A DNA stretch of 64,000 bases from Microbacterium terregens (lineage in GTDB: Bacteria > Pseudomonadota > Alphaproteobacteria > Sphingomonadales > Sphingomonadaceae), in NCBI RefSeq assembly GCF_027922045.1, contig NZ_BSEX01000023.1:1-64000 (forward strand). The letters are read 5' to 3'. The notes beneath the pieces are model-generated. The model was not told the DNA's origin and searched no databases. It saw nothing but the letters and a program-made list of their open reading frames with translations. A program made the translations under genes and the position numbers. This document shows, piece after piece, positions 37,791 to 46,100 of the stretch. Numbering within the stretch: position 1 is the first letter of the stretch; each line of letters opens with the position of its first letter.

Positions 37791-38618
37791 TCAGGCGCTG
37801 GTGGCCCAGCGTCGCAGGGAGGCGAGCGTCGCCTGCAGCGTCTCGTCCCCGGCACTGCCGCGCGCGAGCTGGGGGGCGCCCTCGCCCCGCTCCCGCCGCG
37901 CGAGCCCCCGCTCGAGCCGGACCAGCAATGCGCGCGTCGAGCTTTCCTCGACCGGCGGCTCAGGTTCGGGCTCGGGCGGCGCAGCGAAACCGGCGCGGAT
38001 CTGACGGGTGAGCAGCACCGCGTCGGCGCTCTCGCCCGACGCGGCATCGATGTGGAACAGCGGCCGCGGCGGCTCGACCGGCACCGGGATGGCGTCCGGG
38101 TCGAAGGCAGCGAGCGGCAGGTCGAGGTCTTCCGGTAGCGCCTGCTCGATCGGCTCGGCCGGAACCGCCGCGACCGTGTTCGCCGCCGTCACCTCCAGAA
38201 AGGGGGTGCCGAGGTCGCGCATCGCGAGCACGGGCGCACGCGCCGGGGCGTCCGGATGCGCATCGCCGCGGCGCAGGACCGGGATGGCCGCGATCTCCCG
38301 CGGCGCGGCGCGCCCGGGACGGCGGATCGCCGGGAGCGTCATCACCAGGGGCAGCTTGCCGAACACGATCCGGCCCAGCCCCCACATCAATCCCGCAGCG
38401 ATGCCGCCGAGGAACAGCATCAGCGCGAGGCGCGCCGTCATCCCCAGCGGCGGCGCGGCTGCGGCGAGGATGGCCGGCAGCCCGCTAGCCCCGACCTGCC
38501 GCTCCAGGAGCGCGGTGGGCAGCAGCAGCACGATCAGCGCGACGACGCCCCCGCCGAGAACGGCGGCAGCGGTGGCGGCGGGCAGGCTCAAGCGTCGGGG
38601 AGCGACTGTGGCGTCCAT
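37791..38618 (-). CDS. Hypothetical two-TM membrane protein
   Basis: The 275-residue protein has two N-terminal transmembrane helices (about 16-40 and 58-82). A long acidic, Pro-rich cytoplasmic or periplasmic region follows (PVEPPRPLFHIDAAS, PEPEPEPPVEESSTRALLVRLERGLARRE). No known domain is visible. Its start overlaps the 3' end of the glycosyltransferase gene by 31 bases on the same strand, so it is co-transcribed with the exosortase-associated glycosyltransferase. Confidence 0.7.
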   Translation of the reverse strand: MDATVAPRRLSLPAATAAAVLGGGVVALIVLLLPTALLERQVGASGLPAILAAAAPPLGMTARLALMLFLGGIAAGLMWGLGRIVFGKLPLVMTLPAIRRPGRAAPREIAAIPVLRRGDAHPDAPARAPVLAMRDLGTPFLEVTAANTVAAVPAEPIEQALPEDLDLPLAAFDPDAIPVPVEPPRPLFHIDAASGESADAVLLTRQIRAGFAAPPEPEPEPPVEESSTRALLVRLERGLARRERGEGAPQLARGSAGDETLQATLASLRRWATSA

Positions 38619-39826
38619 GGTGCGTCCGTTGCGAAGCCTCTGAAAAGCGCGTGGTATATGGGTTCGTAGCGCGAAACATTTGACGACCAGTTACGCTCGC
38701 GCTCGACGAAAGCGCGGGCGCGGGTGCGCATCGCGTCCCACTCCCCCCGGTCTTCGAACAGCGCGGCCACCCGTTCGGCAAGCGCCTGCGGATCGTCGGC
38801 CGGGAACAGCGTGCCGGTGTCGCCGTCCCGGATCAACTCGCGGTGGCCGCCGACATCGGAAGCCGCCACCAGCCGGCGCTGTGCCATCGCCTCCAGCGGC
38901 TTGAGCGGCGTGACGAGGTCGGTCAGCCGCATGTGCTTGCGCGGATAGACCAGGACGTCGACCAGGCCATAGTAGCGCTCCACCGCCTCGTGCGGCACCC
39001 GCCCGACGAAGCGGATCGCGTCGGAAGCCGGCGACGCCGCGGCCTGGGCACGCAGCGCCGCCTCCATCGGGCCGCCGCCCACCAGCAGCAGCTTCAGCCG
39101 GGGTCGCCTGGCCACCAGCGCCGGCATCGCCGCGATCAGATCGTCCAGCCCTTCATAGTCGTAGAAGCTGCCGATGAAGCCGATCGTCTCCCCCTCTAGC
39201 TCCAGTTCGCGGGCGAGCGCGGCGCCCGGCGGCGGCGGGTCGCCGAACAGCGTCATGTCCACGCCGTTGGGGGACACGAAGATGCGGGCGGGATCGATGC
39301 CGCGCGCGACGAGGTCGCGCTGAAGCCCCTCGCAGATCACCGCGACCGCGTTCGCGCGGCGCACGAGCCAGGTTTCGAGGCGGCGGATCGCCCGGTAGCG
39401 GAACGATCCCTCCCGCCCGGTACCGTTGCCGACCGCGGCGTCCTCCCAGAAGGCGCGGATCTCATAAACGAGCGGCAGCTTGCGGCGGCGTGCCACGATC
39501 AGTGCGGCCAAGCCGTCGAGCACCGGCGAATGGGCGTGCAGCACGTCCGGCTTGAACCGCTCGACCGCCTGCTCGACGCGGCGGGCGAGTGCCGCCACCT
39601 CGCGCACTTCGCCCAGGGGCGCACGCGCCGGTTCCGGCGGATCGGTGCGGAAAAAGTGCAGCCCGTCGACGTCCTCCTCGCGAGCGGCGTGACCGCCCTG
39701 CCGTGCCCCCGTCACCCCTGCCACGGTCCAGCCGCGCGCGATCTGCGCCTTCAGGATCGCGCGCGTGCGAAAGGTATAGCCGCTGTGCAGCGGCAGACTA
39801 TGATCAAGGACGTGCAGGATCCGCAT
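38588..39826 (-). CDS. Exosortase-A-associated glycosyltransferase (GT4-like, TIGR04063 type)
   Basis: The 412-residue GT-B fold enzyme begins MRILHVLDHSLPLHSGYTFRTRAI, the hallmark opening of the PEP-CTERM/exosortase-A-associated family. It has the glycosyltransferase group 1 motifs HAHSPVLDGL, VSPNGVD, GFIGSFYDYEGLDDLI and the C-terminal RLTDLVTPLKPLEAMA with the E-x7-E region. It should add a sugar in surface glycan or protein glycosylation synthesis. It diverges from the O-ligase pair, a common layout in such loci. Confidence 0.87.
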   Translation of the reverse strand: MRILHVLDHSLPLHSGYTFRTRAILKAQIARGWTVAGVTGARQGGHAAREEDVDGLHFFRTDPPEPARAPLGEVREVAALARRVEQAVERFKPDVLHAHSPVLDGLAALIVARRRKLPLVYEIRAFWEDAAVGNGTGREGSFRYRAIRRLETWLVRRANAVAVICEGLQRDLVARGIDPARIFVSPNGVDMTLFGDPPPPGAALARELELEGETIGFIGSFYDYEGLDDLIAAMPALVARRPRLKLLLVGGGPMEAALRAQAAASPASDAIRFVGRVPHEAVERYYGLVDVLVYPRKHMRLTDLVTPLKPLEAMAQRRLVAASDVGGHRELIRDGDTGTLFPADDPQALAERVAALFEDRGEWDAMRTRARAFVERERNWSSNVSRYEPIYHALFRGFATDAPWTPQSLPDA

Positions 39827-39913
39827 GGCTGGTGTCCTGCCTCTAAAGCATTTAACACTGCGTCAACCGTGCTTGTGCAGTCGCTGAGCGGCCAGAGGTA
39901 AGAAAGCGGGACG

Positions 39914-40060
39914 ATGATCGACAATTTCTCGCTTGGTCTCTCGCACGGGTTGATGCTGCTGGCGGCGTGGCTGCTGCTGCGGCGGCCGGACTTGGACCGG
40001 GAAACGAACGCCGATACCGAACGGGCCAAGCCGCGGCGCAGGAACCGCTTCGGTGCGTGA
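39914..40060 (+). CDS. 48-aa single-TM peptide upstream of the O-ligase
   Basis: The frame MIDNFSLGLSHGLMLLAAWLLLRRPDLD... encodes 48 residues with one hydrophobic helix (about 10-23) and a basic C-terminus (RAKPRRRNRFGA). GAAAGCGGG precedes the ATG. Its end overlaps the GTG of the O-ligase gene by eight bases, which suggests coupling. Whether it is a real protein or a leader is not certain. Confidence 0.5.
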   Translation: MIDNFSLGLSHGLMLLAAWLLLRRPDLDRETNADTERAKPRRRNRFGA

Positions 40061-41429
40061 TCTTGCCTTTGTCGGCTTCCTGGCAGCGCTGTTCGCCTTC
40101 GGCTTTCGCCGGCCGTTCCTGTTCGTGCTGGCCTATGCCTATATCGACATAGTCTCGCCGCAGCGACTGACGTACCTGCTGCTGAACTCGGTGCCGATCT
40201 CCGCGATCGCCGCCGCCTTTGCAGTCGGCGGATGGCTGCTCGCCGATGACAAGCGCGGGCTGCGGATCGCTCCTCGGCAGGTGCTGCTGATGATGCTGAT
40301 CGGCTGGTGCTGGTACACGACGGCGCACGCCGACTTCCCGATGGAGGCGCGGTACAAGTGGGACTGGGTATGGAAGGCGATGGCGTTCGCCATCTTCCTG
40401 CCGCTGACCCTGCGCACGCGCCTGCGGATCGAGGCGTTGCTGCTGTTCATGCTCCTGTCGGCAGCCTCGATCATCGTGGTGGGCGCCATCAAGACGCTGG
40501 TGACCGGCGGCGGCTATGGCGAGCTGAACCTCATGGTCTCCAACAATTCGGGGCTCTACGAGAGCAGCACCATCTCCACCGTCGCGATTGCGATCATTCC
40601 GATCATCCTGTGGTTCACGCGGCATGGGACGATCTTTCCGCCGGACTGGCGCGTGCGGACCTATTGCTATGCGCTGAGCTTCGCCTGCCTGCTGATCCCG
40701 GTCGGCACCTCGGCACGAACGGGACTGCTGTGCGTCGGGCTGCTCGCGGTGCTGATGCTGCGCGAGGTCAAGCGGCGGGTGCTCTATCTCTCGGCGTTGG
40801 GGGCGGCAGCGCTGGTCGCGGTGCCGCTGCTTCCCTCCACCTTCACCGAGCGCATGGAGACCATTCGCAGCTATCAGGCCGACACGTCCGCCTCGACGCG
40901 GCTGGCCGTTTGGCAGTGGACGCTCGACTATGTGCGGGATCACCCGATGGGCGGCGGGTTCGACGCCTATCGCCAGAACCGTATCCGCTACGACACGGTC
41001 GCAACCGTCGGCGACCGCAACAACGCGACGGTGGAGCGCGCGCTCGAGGTCGACCAGGCGCGCGCCTACCACAGCGCCTATTTCGAGATGCTGGGCGAGC
41101 AGGGCTATTTCGGGCTGGCACTGTGGCTGGCGATCCACCTGGGCGGGCTGTTCCGGATGGAGCTGCTGCGCCGCCGCTATTCCCAGGCGCCGCCGGAGCT
41201 TGCCTGGGCGTCGCCGCTCGCGACGGCGCTGCAGCACGCGCACCTCATCTACCTGCTGGGCGCGGCGTTCGTTGCGATCGCGTTCAACCCGTTCGTCTTC
41301 ATGCTGCTGGGCGCGCAGATGGGGCTCGACGGCTATCTCGCGCGCAAGCGTGCGGAGAGCCAGTGGCGCCCGATCCGGCAGGCGCGACCGAGGCCCGGCG
41401 TGGCGCCACTCCAGCCGGCGGAGGGATAA
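40053..41429 (+). CDS. Exosortase-A-associated O-glycosylation ligase (TIGR03097 type)
   Basis: The 458-residue polytopic inner-membrane protein has about ten helices and the family features YIDIVSPQRL near the N-terminus and the long periplasmic loop DHPMGGGFDAYRQNRIRY...RAYHSAYFEMLGEQGYFGL before the last helices. This is the O-antigen-ligase-like protein of exosortase-A loci, thought to attach glycan to PEP-CTERM proteins or to ligate polysaccharide; that role rests on genome context for the family. Start GTG 40053, overlapping the 48-aa gene. The next gene follows after nine bases. Confidence 0.9.
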   Translation: MRDLAFVGFLAALFAFGFRRPFLFVLAYAYIDIVSPQRLTYLLLNSVPISAIAAAFAVGGWLLADDKRGLRIAPRQVLLMMLIGWCWYTTAHADFPMEARYKWDWVWKAMAFAIFLPLTLRTRLRIEALLLFMLLSAASIIVVGAIKTLVTGGGYGELNLMVSNNSGLYESSTISTVAIAIIPIILWFTRHGTIFPPDWRVRTYCYALSFACLLIPVGTSARTGLLCVGLLAVLMLREVKRRVLYLSALGAAALVAVPLLPSTFTERMETIRSYQADTSASTRLAVWQWTLDYVRDHPMGGGFDAYRQNRIRYDTVATVGDRNNATVERALEVDQARAYHSAYFEMLGEQGYFGLALWLAIHLGGLFRMELLRRRYSQAPPELAWASPLATALQHAHLIYLLGAAFVAIAFNPFVFMLLGAQMGLDGYLARKRAESQWRPIRQARPRPGVAPLQPAEG

Positions 41430-41438
41430 GGGGGAGCG

Positions 41439-43187
41439 ATGGGGGGACTGTTTCTCGCACGCACGGACAGCGGCCCCTCCTGCGAGCAGGCGCTCGCGGC
41501 GGCGCAGGCGCAAGGCGCACGGGCTGGGCTAGCCGCCCCCACCCGCCACAGCTTTCCCGGCTGGTCGCTGCTACATTTCGAGCCGCCGAGCGGCGGTGCC
41601 GGAGGCTTGCTGGTCGCGGGCGACGGCCTGGTAGCGGTCGCGGGGACGCTGGTGTTCGATGGGAGGCTGGGCGCGCCGGCACTTGCCGCGTTGCTCCGCG
41701 AGACGCAGTTGCCGGCGCTGGACTGGTCGCGCATCGGCGGCGAGTTCGTGGCGCTGGTCCGCAAGAACGGCCGCGCGTTCCTGTTCGGCGACTATTTCGC
41801 GGCGTTCCAGCTGTTCCACGACCCGGACCAGCGCATCTTCTCGACCTCGCTGCTCGCCGCCTTGCAGGGGCTGCCGAGCGTCCGCTTCAATGCGCAGGGG
41901 GTGTACGAACACGCGTTCAACGTGGTGCCGATCGGCGAAGACACGGTGTTTGCCGAACTGAAGACGCTGGGGCCGAAATGGGTGCTGGAGCTCACCCGCG
42001 ACGGGGTCACCCGCCACGCGACCGCGAAGCCGCTGCCTCACGCGCCAAGCCGGGCCCGCCTTCCCGATTGCGTGACCGAGCATGCGGAACGCCTGCGCGC
42101 GACGGTGGCACCCTATGTGGATGCGTACGGCGACCGCATTCACTGCCCGCTTTCCGGCGGGATCGATTCGCGGCTGCTGTTCGCCGCGCTGCGCGCCGCC
42201 GGCAGCACGCCATCCGTCTATGTCTATGGGCCGGAGGGTAGCGCGGACGTTCGGATTGCACAGGCAATCGGCCGGGCGGAGGGCTTCGAGGTAGACTGGA
42301 TCGACAAATCGGCCGCGCCGATGACGCCTGAGGCGTTCCCGGCGCAGGTGGAGGCGAACTTCCACCAGTTCGACGGGCTGCCGACCTATGGCAACATCTT
42401 CGAAAACGGCGGCCATGCCGCAGCCCAGCTTCGCCGACATGCGAACGGCGGGCTCGCCGCCTCCGGTGGATGTGGGGAGGTCTATCGCGACTTCTTCCTG
42501 CTGCCCGACCGGCGGCTGACCGCGAGGACCATCGCCCGCAGTTTCTTCGCCCGCTTCACGCCCGGGGACGCGACACCGGGGTTCGACGGCCGCGCGTTCC
42601 TGGACCGCATCGCGGACAAGATCGCCGATGCCCTGGACCTGCCGGACGCGCGGACCAGCATGTCGCGCACGCATGCCGAGCAGGCTTATCCGCGCGTGCG
42701 CTGTCGGGCGCTGTTCGGCCGCGAGATCAGCCTGGAGGCGCAGCACGGCACCTATCTGATGCCGTTCCTGGACCATCAGCTGGTGTCGGCCGCGCTGACG
42801 CTGCCCATGGCCGCGAAGCATGCCGGGGAGTTCGAGGCGCGGCTGCTGGCGGCGATCGATCCCGTGCTCGCCGGCTATCCATCGGCTTACGGCCATGATT
42901 TCGCCGGGCCGCCGAGCCGGCGCCATCGGTTCGACGAATGGTCCTCCCGCATCCGGCCGGCATGGGTGCGCCAGCACAGCTATGCGGTCCAGCGCCGGCT
43001 GCGGCCGATGGGCGACGAGCACGGCGGGCTGCTGTCGCCCGACTATATGCACCGGGTAATCGACCCCGCGTTCCCGGCGATGCGGCGCTATTTCGACATG
43101 GAACGGATCACCGATTCCGGCCTGTGGCGGCGGATCGCGTGCCTGGAGTATCTTGCTGGCTGGCTGGGATCGCGGCTGGCGACGTGA
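41439..43187 (+). CDS. Asparagine-synthase-like protein lacking the glutaminase cysteine
   Basis: The 582-residue protein has an N-terminal Ntn-like domain and a C-terminal asparagine-synthase PP-loop ATPase domain with SGGIDSR (about residues 239-245) and ASGGCGEVYRDFF. True glutamine-dependent AsnB starts with Cys2 (MCGI); here the chain begins MGGLFLART, so glutamine-derived ammonia is unlikely. It is probably an amide- or amine-transferring enzyme acting on a cell-surface glycan precursor. Immediately downstream of the O-ligase on the same strand; a beta-helix gene converges from the other side one base away. Confidence 0.85.
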   Translation: MGGLFLARTDSGPSCEQALAAAQAQGARAGLAAPTRHSFPGWSLLHFEPPSGGAGGLLVAGDGLVAVAGTLVFDGRLGAPALAALLRETQLPALDWSRIGGEFVALVRKNGRAFLFGDYFAAFQLFHDPDQRIFSTSLLAALQGLPSVRFNAQGVYEHAFNVVPIGEDTVFAELKTLGPKWVLELTRDGVTRHATAKPLPHAPSRARLPDCVTEHAERLRATVAPYVDAYGDRIHCPLSGGIDSRLLFAALRAAGSTPSVYVYGPEGSADVRIAQAIGRAEGFEVDWIDKSAAPMTPEAFPAQVEANFHQFDGLPTYGNIFENGGHAAAQLRRHANGGLAASGGCGEVYRDFFLLPDRRLTARTIARSFFARFTPGDATPGFDGRAFLDRIADKIADALDLPDARTSMSRTHAEQAYPRVRCRALFGREISLEAQHGTYLMPFLDHQLVSAALTLPMAAKHAGEFEARLLAAIDPVLAGYPSAYGHDFAGPPSRRHRFDEWSSRIRPAWVRQHSYAVQRRLRPMGDEHGGLLSPDYMHRVIDPAFPAMRRYFDMERITDSGLWRRIACLEYLAGWLGSRLAT

Positions 43188-43188
43188 T

Positions 43189-44133
43189 CTACCGATCGGC
43201 GTAGGGCGCGATCCGCTCGGCCAGCTGGTTGTTGCGCAGCGTCACGCGATCACCCGACCAATTGCCCACGAAGGTGGTCTTCCAGCGGAAGGCGGGGGTC
43301 AGCCAGGCACGGTTGTTCTCGATCACCAGCCCGGTCGAGGGGTTCTCCGCCCCTTCGGGCGCGACGGTGATCATGGTCGAGTAGTTGTCCTTGTTCGGGC
43401 CCATTTCGAAGCTGTTGCCCGCGATGCGCCCGGTCGCGCCGTTGGACAGGTCGATCATGTAGTTGGTCCCCTGTCCCGCGCTGTCATCGAAGCTGTTGTC
43501 GACGATCGTCACGCGCGGGGCCCGGCTCTTGAGATAATGTCCGCCGGTGCCGCGTTCGAACCGGGAACGCGTGACCGTCAGCGCGCCATAGCCGCCCACA
43601 TAGATGCCGTGCGCACCATTGCCGGTCGGGTCCTTGCCCAAGCCAGCGAAGGTCGAGCGGTCCACGCTGATCGTGGCGGTAGGATCGCTTGCGGACAGGA
43701 TGCCGGACTGGTTGTCGATGAAGCGGGTGTTGGCCACGGCGAGGTCGCCCTTCTCGATGCGGATGCCCGCGCCGTTGCCGTCGGCCACCTGGAGATGGGT
43801 GAAGACCAGCCCGTCGACCCGTGCGCCTGCGCCGCGCAGCACCAGGGCCGCCTTGTCCTCGCACGTGACCCGCTCGAAGACGCTCCTGCCGAGTTCGGCG
43901 GCGACATAGGCGATCCGCCCTTCTGCCTGCACCGCGCATTGGCGATAGGTGCCGGGTGCGATCCGGATGGTGCCCGTACCGGCGCCGATCGCGCCCACCG
44001 CATCCTGGAGGCGCGCGTAGCTGCGGCCGGTCTCCGCAACCGTGAACGGGCCGCCGGACTGGGCCGCGAGCGGGCCGCTGGCGGCTCCGACCAACAGGGG
44101 CAGGACAGCGGTGATGACGGCGGACAGGCGCAT
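43189..44133 (-). CDS. Secreted right-handed beta-helix repeat protein
   Basis: The 314-residue protein has a signal peptide (about 1-24, ending LAA-QSGG). A parallel beta-helix then shows PbH1-type rungs such as GLVFTHLQVADGNGAGIRIEKGDL, FIDNQSGILSA, GIYVGGYGALTVTRSRFERG and LVIENNRAW. Such folds occur in polysaccharide lyases and epimerases, but catalytic residues cannot be assigned by eye. Convergent with the Asn-synthase-like gene. Likely periplasmic or surface; a role in surface glycan processing is an inference from position. Confidence 0.8.
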   Translation of the reverse strand: MRLSAVITAVLPLLVGAASGPLAAQSGGPFTVAETGRSYARLQDAVGAIGAGTGTIRIAPGTYRQCAVQAEGRIAYVAAELGRSVFERVTCEDKAALVLRGAGARVDGLVFTHLQVADGNGAGIRIEKGDLAVANTRFIDNQSGILSASDPTATISVDRSTFAGLGKDPTGNGAHGIYVGGYGALTVTRSRFERGTGGHYLKSRAPRVTIVDNSFDDSAGQGTNYMIDLSNGATGRIAGNSFEMGPNKDNYSTMITVAPEGAENPSTGLVIENNRAWLTPAFRWKTTFVGNWSGDRVTLRNNQLAERIAPYADR

Positions 44134-44220
44134 GGGCGATCCTCGAGCTGGAGCGGCCCCGCGCCGCCACCACCGTCATAGCAGAAACGGGCGGCCGGGC
44201 GAGCCGGCCACCCGCAACGC

Positions 44221-44814
44221 TCAGTCGTCGCCGGAGCCTGCCTCCGTGTCCACCTCGTACTCGTCTTCGGCGAGGTCGTTCTCTAGCGCCTCGATCAGGG
44301 CGCGGTTGAACGCGGGAATGTCGTCCGGCTTGCGGCTGGTGATGAGGTTCTCATCCACGACCACCTGTTCATCCACCACGTCGGCGCCGGCGTTTTCCAG
44401 GTCGGTGCGGACGGAGGGCCAGCTGGTGACGCGGCGGCCGTCGACCACGTCGGCCTCCACCAGCAGCCAGGGCGCGTGGCAGATCGCGGCCACGATCTTG
44501 CCCTCATCCATGAACTCGCCGACGATCTCGACGGCGCGTTCCTGCATCCGCATCTTGTCCGGATTGGCGACGCCGCCCGGCAGGAGCAGCGCGTCATAGT
44601 CGTCGACGTCCACCTCCTCCAGCTTGAGGTCGGGCGTGATCGTCTTTCCCTTCTCCGTGTCGTGCACCATCCCCTGGATGGCATCAGTCTTGATCGAGGC
44701 CAGGGTGACGGTGGCACCCGCATCGAGCAGTGCCTGCCGCGGCTCGAACAGCTCGGATTCCTCGAATCCGTCGGCCGCCAGGATCAGCACGCGCGCATCG
44801 CCAAGGTCTGCCAT
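44221..44814 (-). CDS. DJ-1/PfpI family protein (type 1 glutamine amidotransferase-like)
   Basis: The 197-residue protein has the PfpI/YhbO fold with the nucleophile elbow AICHAPWLL (Cys112-His113) and Glu18 (DGFEESE) that polarises it. Related proteins protect against oxidative and carbonyl stress; protease or deglycase activity is debated for the family. The C-terminus is acidic (EDEYEVDTEAGSGDD). ATG 44814 has AGGAG six bases upstream. It diverges from the topoisomerase IB gene. Confidence 0.9.
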   Translation of the reverse strand: MADLGDARVLILAADGFEESELFEPRQALLDAGATVTLASIKTDAIQGMVHDTEKGKTITPDLKLEEVDVDDYDALLLPGGVANPDKMRMQERAVEIVGEFMDEGKIVAAICHAPWLLVEADVVDGRRVTSWPSVRTDLENAGADVVDEQVVVDENLITSRKPDDIPAFNRALIEALENDLAEDEYEVDTEAGSGDD

Positions 44815-44925
44815 TGGAATTCTCCTATCCTGTTGGGGAACGCCAAGGTCGAACAAGCCGCACTCCCCGCGGTTCCGGAACGAAGCGACGAGCGGCGCAT
44901 TGGGAGCGACAATCGAGAGGATTCA

Positions 44926-45954
44926 ATGACAGGCGGGGAAATCCAGTTCATCGACCACGCGCAGCCGGGCATCACCCGCCGCAAGATGCGTCACGGATGG
45001 GGATATTTCGGGACGGACGGGACCCGCATCACCGATCGTGACGAGATCGACCGGCTGAACGCGATCGGCCTGCCCCCCGCCTATCGCGACGCCTGGTTCT
45101 CGCCCGACCCGTTCGGCCATATCCAGGCGATCGGCTGGGACGAGCGGGGCCGCAAGCAGTATCGCTACCACACCGCCTTTCGCGAAGCGCGCGAGGCGGA
45201 AAAGTACGACCGCTGCGCCCAGTTCGGCCACCTGCTGCCCAAGCTTCGCGCCAAGGTCGAAGCGGACCTTCGCCACCGCACGTTGGACAAGGATCGCGCG
45301 GTCGCGGCGGTCGTCCGGCTGCTCGACCTGGGCCGCGTACGCGTCGGCAACGAGGGCTATGCGAAGGAGAACAAGAGCTTCGGGGCGACCACGCTGCGCA
45401 AGCGGCACGCGACGCTGAAAGGCGATCGGCTGAAGCTGCAATACCGTGCCAAGTCGGGCAAGATGCGCACGCTGACCGTCACCGACGGCTCGCTAATCCG
45501 CTTCGTGAAGCGGTGCCAGGACCTGCCGGGGCAGCACCTGTTCCGCTGGGTGGACGCCGCAGGGGAGACGCATCCCGTCACCTCCACCGATGTCAACTGC
45601 TACATCCGCGAGGCGATGGGCGCCGACTACACCGCCAAGCATTTCCGCACCTGGGGTGCGAGCGTGCTGGCGTTCGAGGCACTGGCGACGGCGCCGCACG
45701 ACATCAGCCTCAAGACGATGCTGGAACCGGTGGTGGAGGCGCTCGGCAACACGCCGGCGATCGCTCGGAAATCCTATGTCCACCCGCGGCTGATCGAGTT
45801 GGTGAAACACGGCCAGACCGAGTTTCGGGAAACGCTGCGGCTGCCGCGGGCGAAACGCTATCTGAGCCGCTTCGAACGCGGCCTGATCGCTTTCCTCGAG
45901 GCGGAAGTCGAAGAGGAGGTTCTGGCGGAGGCGACGGAGCGCAAGGCCGCCTGA
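44926..45954 (+). CDS. Type IB DNA topoisomerase (poxvirus-like)
   Basis: ATP-independent topoisomerase that relaxes supercoils through a 3'-phosphotyrosine intermediate. The 342-residue protein has the virus-type N-terminal domain followed by the catalytic domain with Arg139 (RVRVGNEGY), Lys176-179 loop (RAKSGK), Arg241 (KHFRTWGAS) and nucleophile Tyr284 (ARKSYVHP). The length matches bacterial/viral TopIB (about 340-350). ATG 44926 has GAGAGG upstream. Its exact role beside gyrase and TopoIV is unclear. Confidence 0.93.
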   Translation: MTGGEIQFIDHAQPGITRRKMRHGWGYFGTDGTRITDRDEIDRLNAIGLPPAYRDAWFSPDPFGHIQAIGWDERGRKQYRYHTAFREAREAEKYDRCAQFGHLLPKLRAKVEADLRHRTLDKDRAVAAVVRLLDLGRVRVGNEGYAKENKSFGATTLRKRHATLKGDRLKLQYRAKSGKMRTLTVTDGSLIRFVKRCQDLPGQHLFRWVDAAGETHPVTSTDVNCYIREAMGADYTAKHFRTWGASVLAFEALATAPHDISLKTMLEPVVEALGNTPAIARKSYVHPRLIELVKHGQTEFRETLRLPRAKRYLSRFERGLIAFLEAEVEEEVLAEATERKAA

Positions 45955-45964
45955 CCCTCTCCCC

Positions 45965-45986
45965 GCCGCACGGCACATCGTGCGGC
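45965..45986 (+). terminator. Hairpin after the topoisomerase IB gene
   Basis: Eight-bp arms GCCGCACG (45965-45972) and CGTGCGGC (45979-45986) surround a six-base loop, 11 bases after the stop. The downstream sequence CTTCGCCATTCTTCATCCC is moderately T-rich. Confidence 0.55.
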
Positions 45987-46100
45987 CTTCGCCATTCTTC
46001 ATCCCTTCCGGTGGCGACGTGCGCCCGCGGGCTTGCCTTGTGCCGAGTGCTTGGCCAGCATGGCGGGTCCGGCGCGGGGGCGCCGGCTGAGGGGGGAACG

